A stretch of DNA of 64,000 nt from Brumimicrobium mesophilum (GTDB lineage Bacteria; Bacteroidota; Bacteroidia; Flavobacteriales_D; Crocinitomicaceae), in assembly GCF_003025005.1 (NCBI RefSeq), contig NZ_PVSS01000006.1, forward strand, positions 204,658 to 268,657. Direction: 5' to 3'. Shown piece by piece: positions 53,280 through 62,797 of this stretch. The notes under the pieces were generated by a model. It saw only the letters and a list, made by a program, of their open reading frames with translations, ran no database searches and was not told the origin of the DNA. The stretch's first letter is position 1. Each line of letters starts with the position of its first letter. A program made the position numbers and the translations under genes.

Positions 53280-53744
53280 TTATTTTTGGGTTGATGGAAT
53301 GATGTATTGATTTTTATTTTCAAGATTGTTCTTGATATTTGTTTCTTTCATTCTTTGAGGACTGTATGTTGCAGAAACTAATAAATAAGGAATTTCTTGA
53401 CTTTCGGCAAACTTGATTATTTTAAATTCTTTTGTTGAAGGACTACTGCAATCGGGATTGTAAAAAACAATTAATAAATCTTTTTCAATGTTATCTAAAA
53501 TTAAATGAATGTCTTCAGCGAATAGGAATTGAACTCGTTTGTTGGTATCAGGGTTCAAGAATAATTTTAAATCAAATGCATTTTTTTCTAATTCTGCTGT
53601 TGTGAATGTATTTTCGTCTTTTTTTGGTGTAAAATCTCTAAATTTATCTCCATCTGATAGATTGTAGGTGACACAGCTTGAAAATAGTATGAAAGCTAAA
53701 GTTGGAAGAAAAGCTAACCTAATTTTTAGAGTATTGGTTTTCAT
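53280..53744 (-). CDS. Lipoprotein (thioredoxin-like), interrupted by in-frame TAA
   Basis: 154 residues as annotated, from ATG at 53744: SPII signal MKTNTLKIRLAFLPTLAFIL followed by FSSC. The middle (DLLIVFYNPDCSSPSTKEFK and AESQEIPYLLVSATYSPQRM) resembles a thioredoxin-fold strand-helix-strand, with a single Cys in PDCSSPS instead of a CxxC. It ends STQK then TAA, but the frame continues for 69 more sensible codons containing a CPEC pair, so the intact product would be near 223 residues. The family is not known to me. Function inferred only as envelope redox or binding protein. Confidence 0.7.
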   Translation of the reverse strand: MKTNTLKIRLAFLPTLAFILFSSCVTYNLSDGDKFRDFTPKKDENTFTTAELEKNAFDLKLFLNPDTNKRVQFLFAEDIHLILDNIEKDLLIVFYNPDCSSPSTKEFKIIKFAESQEIPYLLVSATYSPQRMKETNIKNNLENKNQYIIPSTQK

Positions 53745-53798
53745 AGTTTTAATATTTGAATTTTCTAAGTTAAGAATTCCTACGTAATAAAAAAACGC

Positions 53799-54350
53799 TC
53801 AATTCATTCTAGCCTGATATGAAATTGATTCTGCATCAGTTAATCTTCGACCTTCTTCAAAACCTAAATAGTCGTCATTTCCATGTTTTTCCGACCAAAA
53901 ACCAGTGAGAATTGTCTCATTTAGAAATTTGTAAACGACAACTCCTTTGAATATATGCGGTTTATTTTCAAGTTCGCCTTCGTATGAAAAGTTAATGGCT
54001 AATGTTTCGTTGTGATAAAATCCAACTCCAATTTGTGTTTGTTCACCGCCAATAACCCATTCTGCTGTCACTCTGTTTTCTCCTAATTTAATGAGATGTA
54101 AAAAACCATTGTATGGATTCTGTTCCTTGTTTTGATTCAAACCAATGATACTGTATGTTCCTTCAATCTCATCAATCGTAATCTCTGAGTTTGCAGAAGA
54201 GTTAGAAAATTCATAATTCAACTTTTGTCTCTTTTTAATCTCTTTTTGAATAATTTGAACTTCATATTCAGGAAGGAACTCCATGTTTTGTAATACTTTT
54301 TCAGAATTATCAAACCATTGATTGACTTGAGCTTTTGAGGATGATTCCAT
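53799..54350 (-). CDS. Hypothetical protein
   Basis: 183 residues without signal or membrane segment. The N-terminal 55 residues are helical and charged (VNQWFDNSEKVLQNMEFL, VQIIQKEIKKRQKL); the remainder is beta-rich (SIIGLNQNKEQNPYNGFLHL, ENRVTAEWVIGGEQTQIGVG, LAINFSYEGELENKPHIFKG, VVYKFLNETILTGFWSEKHG), compatible with a lipocalin-like or calycin barrel. No family recognised. It is followed after 54 bases by the interrupted lipoprotein gene. Function unknown. Confidence 0.7.
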   Translation of the reverse strand: MESSSKAQVNQWFDNSEKVLQNMEFLPEYEVQIIQKEIKKRQKLNYEFSNSSANSEITIDEIEGTYSIIGLNQNKEQNPYNGFLHLIKLGENRVTAEWVIGGEQTQIGVGFYHNETLAINFSYEGELENKPHIFKGVVVYKFLNETILTGFWSEKHGNDDYLGFEEGRRLTDAESISYQARMN

Positions 54351-54518
54351 ATGTTTTATTTGACCTTTGAATGAATAATAACTGTTTTTTATTCATTGTA
54401 AAACAATGATACTAAAATGAATTGATTTTTAATTATTCGACGAGGTATTTGTATTGATTTAGGCTTTTATGTAGTCATTGAGATTGGTCTAAATTTTTGA
54501 TTCTATGGTTTGTTCCCA

Positions 54519-54560
54519 TAAAAACAGCCCATATTCCAAATATAAGGAACATGGGCTTAG
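54519..54560 (-). terminator. Terminator of the giant VCBS/ASPIC gene
   Basis: On the minus strand AAGCCCATGTTCC pairs with GGAATATGGGCT around a short loop and is followed by GTTTTT. It starts about 50 bases after the stop codon at 54608. Confidence 0.85.
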
Positions 54561-54607
54561 TATTAATTGTACCTGTATTTTTTGGTACATATTTTTCTGA
54601 ATTGAGA

Positions 54608-57600
54608 TTATTTGACCACAACTTTTACGGTGAACATTTTTCCAGTTGTACTATGAATATTGGCAATGTATATACCAGAAGACAATTTCGAAAGGTCTAG
54701 CTCTGCTCTTTTAGCATTAATCACCTTAATGATTATTCTTTGGCCCGAAAGTGACGAGATTGTAACATAATCAATTGGATCAGAAAATTGATTTTCATTG
54801 ATTAAGTACAATTGAATCGTAGAAGAAGTAGGATTCGGAAAAGCAATAACTTCTACAGATTCGTTCTCATATTCTGGACTAATCATAATTTCTGTATTGT
54901 TTGTTGTAATGAAATCATTGTAGTCAAATTGAATATCAGCATCGTTGTTGATAACCTGAAAGGGAGCTAATCCTTTTTTAGAGCGAATTTGGAATTCAAC
55001 ATATCCGTTACTTCCTTCAGGATTTGAAGTAGAGTCTGGCAGTTCAATATTGTTGTTGATCCAGGTAACTTTTCCATTTACAACGGAAACAGAGAAAGGA
55101 TGCGAAGAACCTGTTTTCTCAAATGTACTCCAATCCAAATGTTCTGAAAGTTGATCTTCAATTTGAACCCTTTGAGCGGCGTAATTACCTAAATTTTGGA
55201 ATCGAATTTTGTAGACTAATATTTGATCATGTGTCGCTTCTGCTGAGAATCCAATTCGGTCAATTAAAACCAATTTGTCGTTAGGGTCAATAGATCCCAC
55301 AACGATATCTGTCAATGAACGATTATTATTTGTGGTGTCGCATTCCATACCAGCGTATGTCAGTTGGGCATTAATTGTAATCAATTCGTCCAAATCGCTG
55401 TAAACATCCACTGAATCTTGTAATTCTAATGTTACATTAGACAAAGCAGGGATTCCAGTTATGTTGAAGGTATAAACTCTATTATCTTGATTTTCGACAA
55501 CATAATCCCACTGGTTTCCTTTTAGAATTACGTTGTTGGATAGAGTAAGGTCTAAAGTCAAAGTTTCCGTTGCATAATAAGCTCCTTTGTTTTGGATGAC
55601 AATATTAAAATCATTTGTTAAACCTCTTCTGAAAGCAGCTGCACCTAATTCTATATCAAATTCTGGCGCGTAACATGTAGGTTTGTTCCCAAAGTTATTT
55701 CCACAGTATTCTGTTTGAAGATTTTTGTCAACGACTAATTGATAACCTGTCAAAGGAGCTGTTGCTTCCCATGAATTTGAAATCACTTGTTCTAATGAAT
55801 ATGTTCCATCTTCTAGGTACATTTCGTATTCCCCGTTTTCGTTGGTGAAGACTTGAAAGTTGTTAGGACTCACAAGTAATTGTGCATTAGCTATACCTAA
55901 TTCTAATGAATCTTGAACACCATTTTCATTTTCATCAAAATAAACAACACCACATACTTTTGAACCACAAGACTCTGTAATAATCAAAGTTTGATTAATC
56001 GTAGGGTTTGCAATGGTTGTTACTACACCTGAAGGCCAAAGTACAATTAAACTATCGATAGCAGTTGCATCTGAAATTCCAAATAAAACTTTTGAAGAGC
56101 TTTGACCTCCCATTGAAGAGCTCTGACTAGAAACGTTTTTAGTCTGCCATATGGAATTACCGTTGATTGTCGTTTTCACTTTTATAGTTGCACCTATTCC
56201 AAAACTGTTGGAATTACAACCACGTAAACGCAGGCTGATATGATTTGTACAGGCACCTTTTTCATTCACAAATAAGTCATTGGTGTTACTTCCCACATTG
56301 GCTACCAAAAGGTCATAATCACCATCGTTGTCGTAATCAGACCATGCCATACTGTATGAACTACTAGTTTCTTCTGTGATGGCGTTATCAATTTTTGTAA
56401 AAGTTTTGTCACCATTGTTTGAGAACAAAAAGTTTTTCTTGTTTTGATCATTAGAAACTACCAAATCTAAATCACCATCGTTGTCGTAATCGGCCCAAGC
56501 AGCACCATTTGAGTTGGAAACATTCGTCACAATTGATAAGTTGGTCAATTTAATGAAAGTGCCATTTCCTGTATTCTCATAGAAGAAATTTGGTTCAGTA
56601 CTTCTTGAATTGCTTACAAATAAATCCAAATCGCCATCATTATCATAATCTCCCCAAGCACCACCAACAGAGTGACCGCCATCATTTGCAACGATGCTTG
56701 AAGTATCTACAACTAAAATACCGTTCTCATTTTTAAATAATTGGTTGTTTTCTCCATTTGTATTCGCAATGAATAAATCAGAATCGCCGTCTGTATCATA
56801 ATCTGCCCATGATAGTCCAACAGCTGATGTAGCAGATAAACCAACAACGCTAGATTCGTCTACTGTAAATCCTCCGTTTCCATCACCGATGAATAGGTAG
56901 TTGAAATTAGTTGGGTGATAATCTGAAACAACTAAATCTAAGTTTCCGTCCTTGTTGTAATCTGCCCATGCAGAGAAGTGAGCATAAACAGGGTTGTCAA
57001 TCAATGGACTGTTTTGTACGGAGGTAAAGTTCCCGTTTCCGTCGTTATGGTATAATCTGTTGGATGAATTTTGATTGTTTGCTACAAAAAGATCTAAATA
57101 ACCGTCATTGTCATAATCTCCCCAATTTCCTGAAATACTAGCGCCTAAATCGGTTGCGATTGGACCAGTTGTTAATTTTGAAAACGTTCCATCACCATTG
57201 TTGTGATATAATATACTTGGTTCATCTACAGCATTTACAGGAATAAATAAATCATCAAATCCATCGTTGTCGTAATCGCCCCAGGATGCACTCCATGTAT
57301 TATCAAAATCCAATTGAATTCCAGAAGTGTTGTCTTTCTCAAATTTTGAGTTCGGGTCAATTGCCAATGAAATAGTAGGAAGTGAGTCGCCACAAGCGTC
57401 TTTCCCATTGATTTTTACCAATAAATAATCTCCTGGTTGGAAAGAGTTACCTGTTTTTATTGTTGTTTTCAATCGGAAACGATTGTTGTTGATATCGGTG
57501 ATTCCAGGAATTCCTGTAATTGGAAAAGAAGGATCGTAATCTGGAATTACAAAAGTATATACTGAATCATTTAACGCTGGATCTGCGATAGCTGTATAAA

Positions 57601-60600
57601 TATTGTTGATGTTGTAAAGGAAAAATGAAGAGTCTTGAACAATACTGATTTTATCGGTTTGAGGTGTAGTCAATTCAATTGTTAGATCATAAACATTACC
57701 CATTTGAACACTTGAAATATCAAATTCTAAATTCATCAAAGGAACACAAGGGTCTTCCATTAATTCTGTAGCGATTCTTGTTTGAAAAGCAGCTTCATAA
57801 GGTTCAACATATAGGTCTAACGATTGCGAAGGACATACTACATTTTGCAAACTGGTTGGATAATTTGTGCAGTCGAAACCCGAAATAGCAGTAATTTGAA
57901 CATCATCACAATTTAAAATTAGTCCATTGATCGTGAAATCTAAAGTAGATTTTCCTAATTGGTCACCCACTAAATAGAAACCATTTTGTTCTACTAGATC
58001 TTGACCTGTTGCATCATTCACTATAGAAGTGATGTTGAAATTGCTTGGTGAGTCCATATATATCCATGTATTTATAGCCTGTCCGCTTTTTGTATTTTTT
58101 AATTTGAAATCCCATGATACACTTTTTGAAATTGTGTTTTGGTAAGGATTGTCAGATTTCAACTGAATATTAGCTGGGTTATACTTGATTTTATCTGGAT
58201 AATTAGCTGAAATTATCCCTGATGTTAAACCATCGATAGCTGCAGATTTTTGGTAATCAAAGGTCCAATTTACGTTTTCATATACGTTTTTTGGTGTGTT
58301 ACAGTTAGGTGTTAAATCTATTTGAATATAACCATGAAATCCATCATCACTGTATTCTAATTGGTTACTCGTGTAATATTGATCAATGTTTAGGGTGATG
58401 GTATTTCCTGAAATGTTGTCTGCTACCACATTATTAACAGTTTGTGTAACATATGCATTGGTGTTTTTTGTACGGAATTGTACAATATTGGCTCCTGAGA
58501 AGGTATAATTACTTGGAATGTCAATGTATGTTTCTTTTAAATTCCCCCAAGATCTATACTCGAATGGAAACAGGTTTCCTCCTGCATAATTTGAACTTAA
58601 ATTACCAATTGACAGACCAAAATATTGTCTAACACTCTTTGAACATGTTGTTGTATTAACATTGTTGTTCCAATCATTTCTGAAAGTGTATCCGATTATT
58701 GTCATGCGACCATTTCTAAAGTTACATGATTCTTGTTCGGCTGGAGTAGGAGAGGATACTTGACTTAAAAAGAAGTCGTTAAAGAATGTTGTTTCTTGTA
58801 TCAAACCATTGATAGATTCTTCTACGCGATAGGAAAACTCTAAGTTTAAAATATCATTAGCGGCATAAGTATATCCTGTTAAATTTGAATTTAAGCTGGC
58901 AAGATTAGATGCACTCAAATCATATTTAAAAATACGAGAATAAGTTCCGTTCGTAATGATAGAAGGCGTAAGTCCTGTAACAGTATATTGATTTCCTGTA
59001 CTTGAATCTAATATTGATAATTCTGCAGATACGAATGATAATACACTTCCATAGTCAATTGTTGAATTGTACTGTGCGTAAGCAAAATTTTCACTAGTAG
59101 ACCCAATTGTTGCATTTGCAATTCCCATTATTGTGTCGCCTACCATCGCTCGATCTGCCCTTACTTTATTCATGTCTAAACTTCCTGAGTTGTCAGCAAG
59201 ACCATTAATGTCATTGTCTGGTGAACCAAAATTAGTTCGTTTTAAATCAAAGCTGTTTACAGATAGTGTGTTACAGTTTCCTGAAGGACAATGTAGGTAG
59301 GTTGAAACTTCTTTGTTACATTCTAATGGTACCACATTCGTATTGTTACAAGTGGTATCGGCTACGTAAGAAACATCCATTGAAATATTTTTCCAACCAG
59401 ATGTTCCACAAGTTCCTAAAATATTCAAAACGAATTCGCTTTGCACCATGTTGAATGGAGCAGGTGAATAAAATTTAGCAACTACAATTCCTGTATTGGC
59501 ATCATAAGTAATTGAATTATCAGTCCATAATACGTTGTTACTTTTAAATTCTAAACTTTGATACACTAAGCCTTGGTCAAGTGTAAAAACCGCTTCGTAA
59601 TGTGCTCCGGGTCCTTCCGGTAAATTATTTTGAAAACTAGAAACCAAAAATTTGTAGTCTTGTGATTGACCTGCGTCCAAGTCTAATGGTGTTTCTGTAA
59701 ATATGTTTAAGTTTTGGCTATTTTCTTCTTGACCAACAATGTCCGTATCGTAGCTAACCGTGTTACATACATCTGTGTATTCTACTTCTGCTCTCCATCC
59801 TTTCACAGCGTCATTGTTACAAGTTTGAATAGCACATGGAATGGCATCCCAACTTACATAAACAACTTCACCTGGAGCGATAGCTGGAATGGTAAAAATT
59901 AATCTTCCTTTTGGGGCATTGCCTAAGCATGCATAAGTGGATGAACTTGTTGTAGCGATTGCATTCAAATTGCTCGGGTAAATTGGTGTTCCATTAATTC
60001 CAACACGATAATTCAACGTAGTTTCGTCAAAACGAGAGTAGATTGATTCGTCGTAATTTGTTCCCAATGACTTGAAAATGTCTATTTCAACTTGTGAAGC
60101 GACCCCACTTCCAGTGTTAGTCACAATCAATTCCTGTAAAAATGTATTTCCATTTCCGAAACAAGTTCCAAAAGAATCTGTTGCGGCTATGGTTAAATTA
60201 GGACTTTGAAAATCGACTGAAATGTTAGCATAGGTTGTAGAACTTGTTGAGATTAGAGGGGAAACACAACCGTAATGTACTTTTAAAGCAGAACTAATGG
60301 TTACATCTGTACAACTTATACCAGTAAGTGTTTCTTGAATCACTATCGATTCATTTTGATCTAAGAACGAATCTCCATTTCCGATTGTGCTGAAGTCCGC
60401 TCCAGAAAGATAAATGGTGTCGTTGATTAGGGTTCCAATATTAACACTGCTTAATGTTAAATCAGGGTTGTTGATGATATCTGTTATGTAAAGATGGTCT
60501 GTTTTTCCGTTTCCTCCATTGATAATGGTAATGTCTCTGGTTGTGGATGCACCACTAATAATACTTTGATTTGTTGGTGAAACATTAAGTATACTTAAAG

Positions 60601-61054
60601 CAGGTGCTAAGATGTTAAAACTACTGCTATTGATGGATTCAGAACCTCCTGTGTAGTTCACAGTTAATTCATGTCTGAATATTCCACCGTTATTTTGAAA
60701 AGTAACAGCTTCGTTTGTAGCTTGATACCCCAATTTAAAAATTAAAGTGTCACCAGGTTGTAGGTCGTTTGATTTAAAAATCAATTGGCTACTGTTAGAA
60801 ACATCATAGGCGTAGAGGCCAAAATTGGATATCTCTGACAATGTGGGGGATGAATAAACAATTCCATCGGGTAATGCAAGAACATATTCAGGTGAAATCA
60901 AATTATTGGCTGTACCATTGCTGATGCTTATTGTTACGGTATCGATGTCTCCGCAAACTTCTATTTCTGGTGTATTCTCGAATGTAATGTCAATAGATTG
61001 AGCAGTGAGAACAAAACTAGTGATTAAGGATAATAGTACGAATAACGATTTCAT
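54608..61054 (-). CDS. Giant T9SS-exported VCBS/FG-GAP and ASPIC/UnbV protein
   Basis: 2,148 residues. Order: signal peptide (MKSLFVLLSLITSFVLTAQ); about 1,200 residues of repeated beta domains similar to surface adhesion modules; seven VCBS/FG-GAP repeats with the calcium-type D-Y-D-N-D-G-D-x-D-L motif (about 1240-1590, for example WGDYDNDGYLDLFVANN); an ASPIC/UnbV domain (SLRLRGCNSNSFGIGATIKV to IVLWPSG); an SdrD-B-like module (GVVYFDENENGVQDSLELGI); a DUF11/DUF7619-like domain (SIDPNDKLVLIDR to IQFDYNDFITTNNT); and a type IX sorting domain (VIAFPNPTSSTIQLYLIN to MFTVKVVVK). A surface or released adhesin or binding protein; the largest gene in the window. Confidence 0.95.
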   Translation of the reverse strand: MKSLFVLLSLITSFVLTAQSIDITFENTPEIEVCGDIDTVTISISNGTANNLISPEYVLALPDGIVYSSPTLSEISNFGLYAYDVSNSSQLIFKSNDLQPGDTLIFKLGYQATNEAVTFQNNGGIFRHELTVNYTGGSESINSSSFNILAPALSILNVSPTNQSIISGASTTRDITIINGGNGKTDHLYITDIINNPDLTLSSVNIGTLINDTIYLSGADFSTIGNGDSFLDQNESIVIQETLTGISCTDVTISSALKVHYGCVSPLISTSSTTYANISVDFQSPNLTIAATDSFGTCFGNGNTFLQELIVTNTGSGVASQVEIDIFKSLGTNYDESIYSRFDETTLNYRVGINGTPIYPSNLNAIATTSSSTYACLGNAPKGRLIFTIPAIAPGEVVYVSWDAIPCAIQTCNNDAVKGWRAEVEYTDVCNTVSYDTDIVGQEENSQNLNIFTETPLDLDAGQSQDYKFLVSSFQNNLPEGPGAHYEAVFTLDQGLVYQSLEFKSNNVLWTDNSITYDANTGIVVAKFYSPAPFNMVQSEFVLNILGTCGTSGWKNISMDVSYVADTTCNNTNVVPLECNKEVSTYLHCPSGNCNTLSVNSFDLKRTNFGSPDNDINGLADNSGSLDMNKVRADRAMVGDTIMGIANATIGSTSENFAYAQYNSTIDYGSVLSFVSAELSILDSSTGNQYTVTGLTPSIITNGTYSRIFKYDLSASNLASLNSNLTGYTYAANDILNLEFSYRVEESINGLIQETTFFNDFFLSQVSSPTPAEQESCNFRNGRMTIIGYTFRNDWNNNVNTTTCSKSVRQYFGLSIGNLSSNYAGGNLFPFEYRSWGNLKETYIDIPSNYTFSGANIVQFRTKNTNAYVTQTVNNVVADNISGNTITLNIDQYYTSNQLEYSDDGFHGYIQIDLTPNCNTPKNVYENVNWTFDYQKSAAIDGLTSGIISANYPDKIKYNPANIQLKSDNPYQNTISKSVSWDFKLKNTKSGQAINTWIYMDSPSNFNITSIVNDATGQDLVEQNGFYLVGDQLGKSTLDFTINGLILNCDDVQITAISGFDCTNYPTSLQNVVCPSQSLDLYVEPYEAAFQTRIATELMEDPCVPLMNLEFDISSVQMGNVYDLTIELTTPQTDKISIVQDSSFFLYNINNIYTAIADPALNDSVYTFVIPDYDPSFPITGIPGITDINNNRFRLKTTIKTGNSFQPGDYLLVKINGKDACGDSLPTISLAIDPNSKFEKDNTSGIQLDFDNTWSASWGDYDNDGFDDLFIPVNAVDEPSILYHNNGDGTFSKLTTGPIATDLGASISGNWGDYDNDGYLDLFVANNQNSSNRLYHNDGNGNFTSVQNSPLIDNPVYAHFSAWADYNKDGNLDLVVSDYHPTNFNYLFIGDGNGGFTVDESSVVGLSATSAVGLSWADYDTDGDSDLFIANTNGENNQLFKNENGILVVDTSSIVANDGGHSVGGAWGDYDNDGDLDLFVSNSRSTEPNFFYENTGNGTFIKLTNLSIVTNVSNSNGAAWADYDNDGDLDLVVSNDQNKKNFLFSNNGDKTFTKIDNAITEETSSSYSMAWSDYDNDGDYDLLVANVGSNTNDLFVNEKGACTNHISLRLRGCNSNSFGIGATIKVKTTINGNSIWQTKNVSSQSSSMGGQSSSKVLFGISDATAIDSLIVLWPSGVVTTIANPTINQTLIITESCGSKVCGVVYFDENENGVQDSLELGIANAQLLVSPNNFQVFTNENGEYEMYLEDGTYSLEQVISNSWEATAPLTGYQLVVDKNLQTEYCGNNFGNKPTCYAPEFDIELGAAAFRRGLTNDFNIVIQNKGAYYATETLTLDLTLSNNVILKGNQWDYVVENQDNRVYTFNITGIPALSNVTLELQDSVDVYSDLDELITINAQLTYAGMECDTTNNNRSLTDIVVGSIDPNDKLVLIDRIGFSAEATHDQILVYKIRFQNLGNYAAQRVQIEDQLSEHLDWSTFEKTGSSHPFSVSVVNGKVTWINNNIELPDSTSNPEGSNGYVEFQIRSKKGLAPFQVINNDADIQFDYNDFITTNNTEIMISPEYENESVEVIAFPNPTSSTIQLYLINENQFSDPIDYVTISSLSGQRIIIKVINAKRAELDLSKLSSGIYIANIHSTTGKMFTVKVVVK

Positions 61055-61291
61055 ATTTCTGTTTTTTTTAACAAGTAATTGAAAAGTCGTGCCATTAAAT
61101 TAAATAATTGATTATTAGGTCGTTGTGAGTTGTGCGGTTTGCTATTTATTCCAAATTTTGGAAAGACATCCATAATTTGGATAAGCAATCTTTATTGAGC
61201 ATAGATGTATAAATGAGTAAGGAAGAATGCTTATTTTTTACGTGAATTAATGTAGTATGTCATGCAACATAGGAGTTATAGCCAAAAAGAT

Positions 61292-62074
61292 TTAATCTAC
61301 ACCTTGAATCCATTCATTCATGTAGTCTACAAATAACATTTGTTTCTTTTCAGGGTAGTCATTAAAAAAGGTTACGTAGTAACTCCAGTTTAACTTATGT
61401 GTATTTGAATTATCAATTTCAATTTCTCTAGAGTGGATAATACCGACTAAGTTTTGTTTTTCAAAAAGTAATACAATTCTAAATCCTGGCGAAGGGTCAT
61501 CTATTGTATTCTCATAATTATAATACGATTCAAACCCATCATAATCTATTGCGTCATCATCTAGTTGAAATGATTCAATAAAACCTTCCCAATCTGAAAA
61601 TTTACGACCGTTTTCTACCAAATTCTTCTGGAAAATGGTTTCAATTATTGTTTCGGGTTTTATATTATTCTTGTGGGTATAACCAAAGAGCATCGCAAAA
61701 GCAAAACCACCACCTCGCCCAGAACTAATTTCATGTGATTTGTGAACCATACCAATTGTATCGCTATCTGCCATGATTGGACTATTTTTCTTAATGGAGT
61801 CCATTCCAAATTCGGTATAGTCTATATCTGAATAAACGAGAACTTGATACCAATCATTTTCTGGCTTTGCTGCTACTTCAACCAATACGTTGTCATAAAG
61901 TTCAAAAAGAAGATCACCATTCGGGGAACTGCGAATATTTGCTGGCCCGTCTATTCTTTCGCCAATAATCAATTCTGTTTCATGATTATCAGATGCTACC
62001 GTGGTGGTGTTTTTGGATTCACTACTACAACTCCAAAGGGTGAAAAGAGAAAGTGTAAGAATTAAGTGTTTCAT
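61292..62074 (-). CDS. Lipoprotein with SH3-like domain
   Basis: 260 residues from the ATG at 62074 (MKHLILTLSLFTLWSC, SPII lipobox Cys16); an ATG two codons upstream at 62080 is also possible. The N-terminal part after the lipobox (GERIDGPANIRSSPNGDLLFEL then VEVAAKPENDWYQVLV) is a bacterial SH3-like domain. The rest has SSGRGGGFAFAMLFGYTHKN and a C-terminal FNDYPEKKQMLFVDYMNEW, unrecognised. It may bind peptidoglycan or a partner protein; function unknown. It is transcribed alone. Confidence 0.8.
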   Translation of the reverse strand: MKHLILTLSLFTLWSCSSESKNTTTVASDNHETELIIGERIDGPANIRSSPNGDLLFELYDNVLVEVAAKPENDWYQVLVYSDIDYTEFGMDSIKKNSPIMADSDTIGMVHKSHEISSGRGGGFAFAMLFGYTHKNNIKPETIIETIFQKNLVENGRKFSDWEGFIESFQLDDDAIDYDGFESYYNYENTIDDPSPGFRIVLLFEKQNLVGIIHSREIEIDNSNTHKLNWSYYVTFFNDYPEKKQMLFVDYMNEWIQGVD

Positions 62075-62175
62075 ATTCAAATGTAGAGAAATTTTGGAGA
62101 ATAGGAATCGGTGTTATTTCAATGCGTATAACTTATTATCAATATCAGCCATTAAAAATACTTTGCTAAACTTAA

Positions 62176-62204
62176 TCGGTACGACGAAGATTTAGTTATT
62201 GGCA
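62176..62204. repeat. 29-bp repeat, copy A (covers GNAT gene stop)
   Basis: TCGGTACGACGAAGATTTAG followed by TTATTGGCA. It matches 63904-63932 in 26 of 29 positions and in the same orientation. The stop codon of the GNAT gene (62196-62198) lies inside it. On the minus strand the sequence gives TAA in two reading frames within eight bases. Confidence 0.65.
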
Positions 62205-62681
62205 TTTCGGTTTTTTTATTTCGTAAATAACTCCTGATTCCCCCTCAAAATTATAATCCTCCAAATACACTAGCCCAATTTTTTCAAGAACTCTTATTGA
62301 TCCCACATTTTCAAGCATTGCACGTCCAACAATACGAGTGAATCCAATTTTATTAAATCCATAGTCAATGCAGGCTTTGGCGGCTTCACTTGCGATACCT
62401 TTATTCCAATGTTTTTTAAATAACCTAAATCCAATATCGTATTCATCTATTTCAGGAGTGTATTTGAGTCCGCACCAACCTATAAAAACATTTGATTCTT
62501 TGCCAATAACCGCCCATCTTCCGAAACCATATGTCTTGTAGTGGTCATAGTTTTCTATAAACTCTTTGGCTTCATCAATACTCGAAAATGGCTTGTCTCC
62601 AGTATATTTTATGTTGTCCCAATCCAAATTTAATTTATATACATTTTCTGCATCATTTGGTGTCATCTCTCTTAGATACAA
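62196..62681 (-). CDS. GNAT acetyltransferase (RimJ/RimL type)
   Basis: 161 residues of GNAT fold: YLREMTPNDAENVYKLNLDWD, then the acetyl-CoA loop FKKHWNKGIASEAAKACIDYG (Q/R-x-x-G-x-G/A variant as W-N-K-G-I-A) and the C-terminal TRIVGRAMLENVGSIRVLEKIGL motif. It should acetylate an amino group of a protein or small molecule in the cytoplasm. The first plausible start is TTG at 62681, inside what should be strand 1: the family start (KILETHRLYLREM) continues seven or more codons upstream without ATG, GTG or TTG (only ATA codons at 62699 and 62705). So the start was lost or is unusual. The C-terminal end lies in a 29-bp repeat. Confidence 0.85.
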   Translation of the reverse strand: MYLREMTPNDAENVYKLNLDWDNIKYTGDKPFSSIDEAKEFIENYDHYKTYGFGRWAVIGKESNVFIGWCGLKYTPEIDEYDIGFRLFKKHWNKGIASEAAKACIDYGFNKIGFTRIVGRAMLENVGSIRVLEKIGLVYLEDYNFEGESGVIYEIKKPKCQ

Positions 62682-62797
62682 TCTATGGGTTTCTAGTATC
62701 TTTATTTTGTTTTTTTTATTTTAGATTACTGAATGTTAGTGTGTTGAAGAAAGGTAAAGACTCCTTGTCAAATATAATCGCGCTGGTGTTTTTGTTG

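Noticed and set aside
42418..53282. Genetic recoding of TAA
   Set aside because: Most genes in the window end in TAA followed by normal intergenic DNA, so TAA is a working stop here; independent nonsense mutations explain the three cases better.
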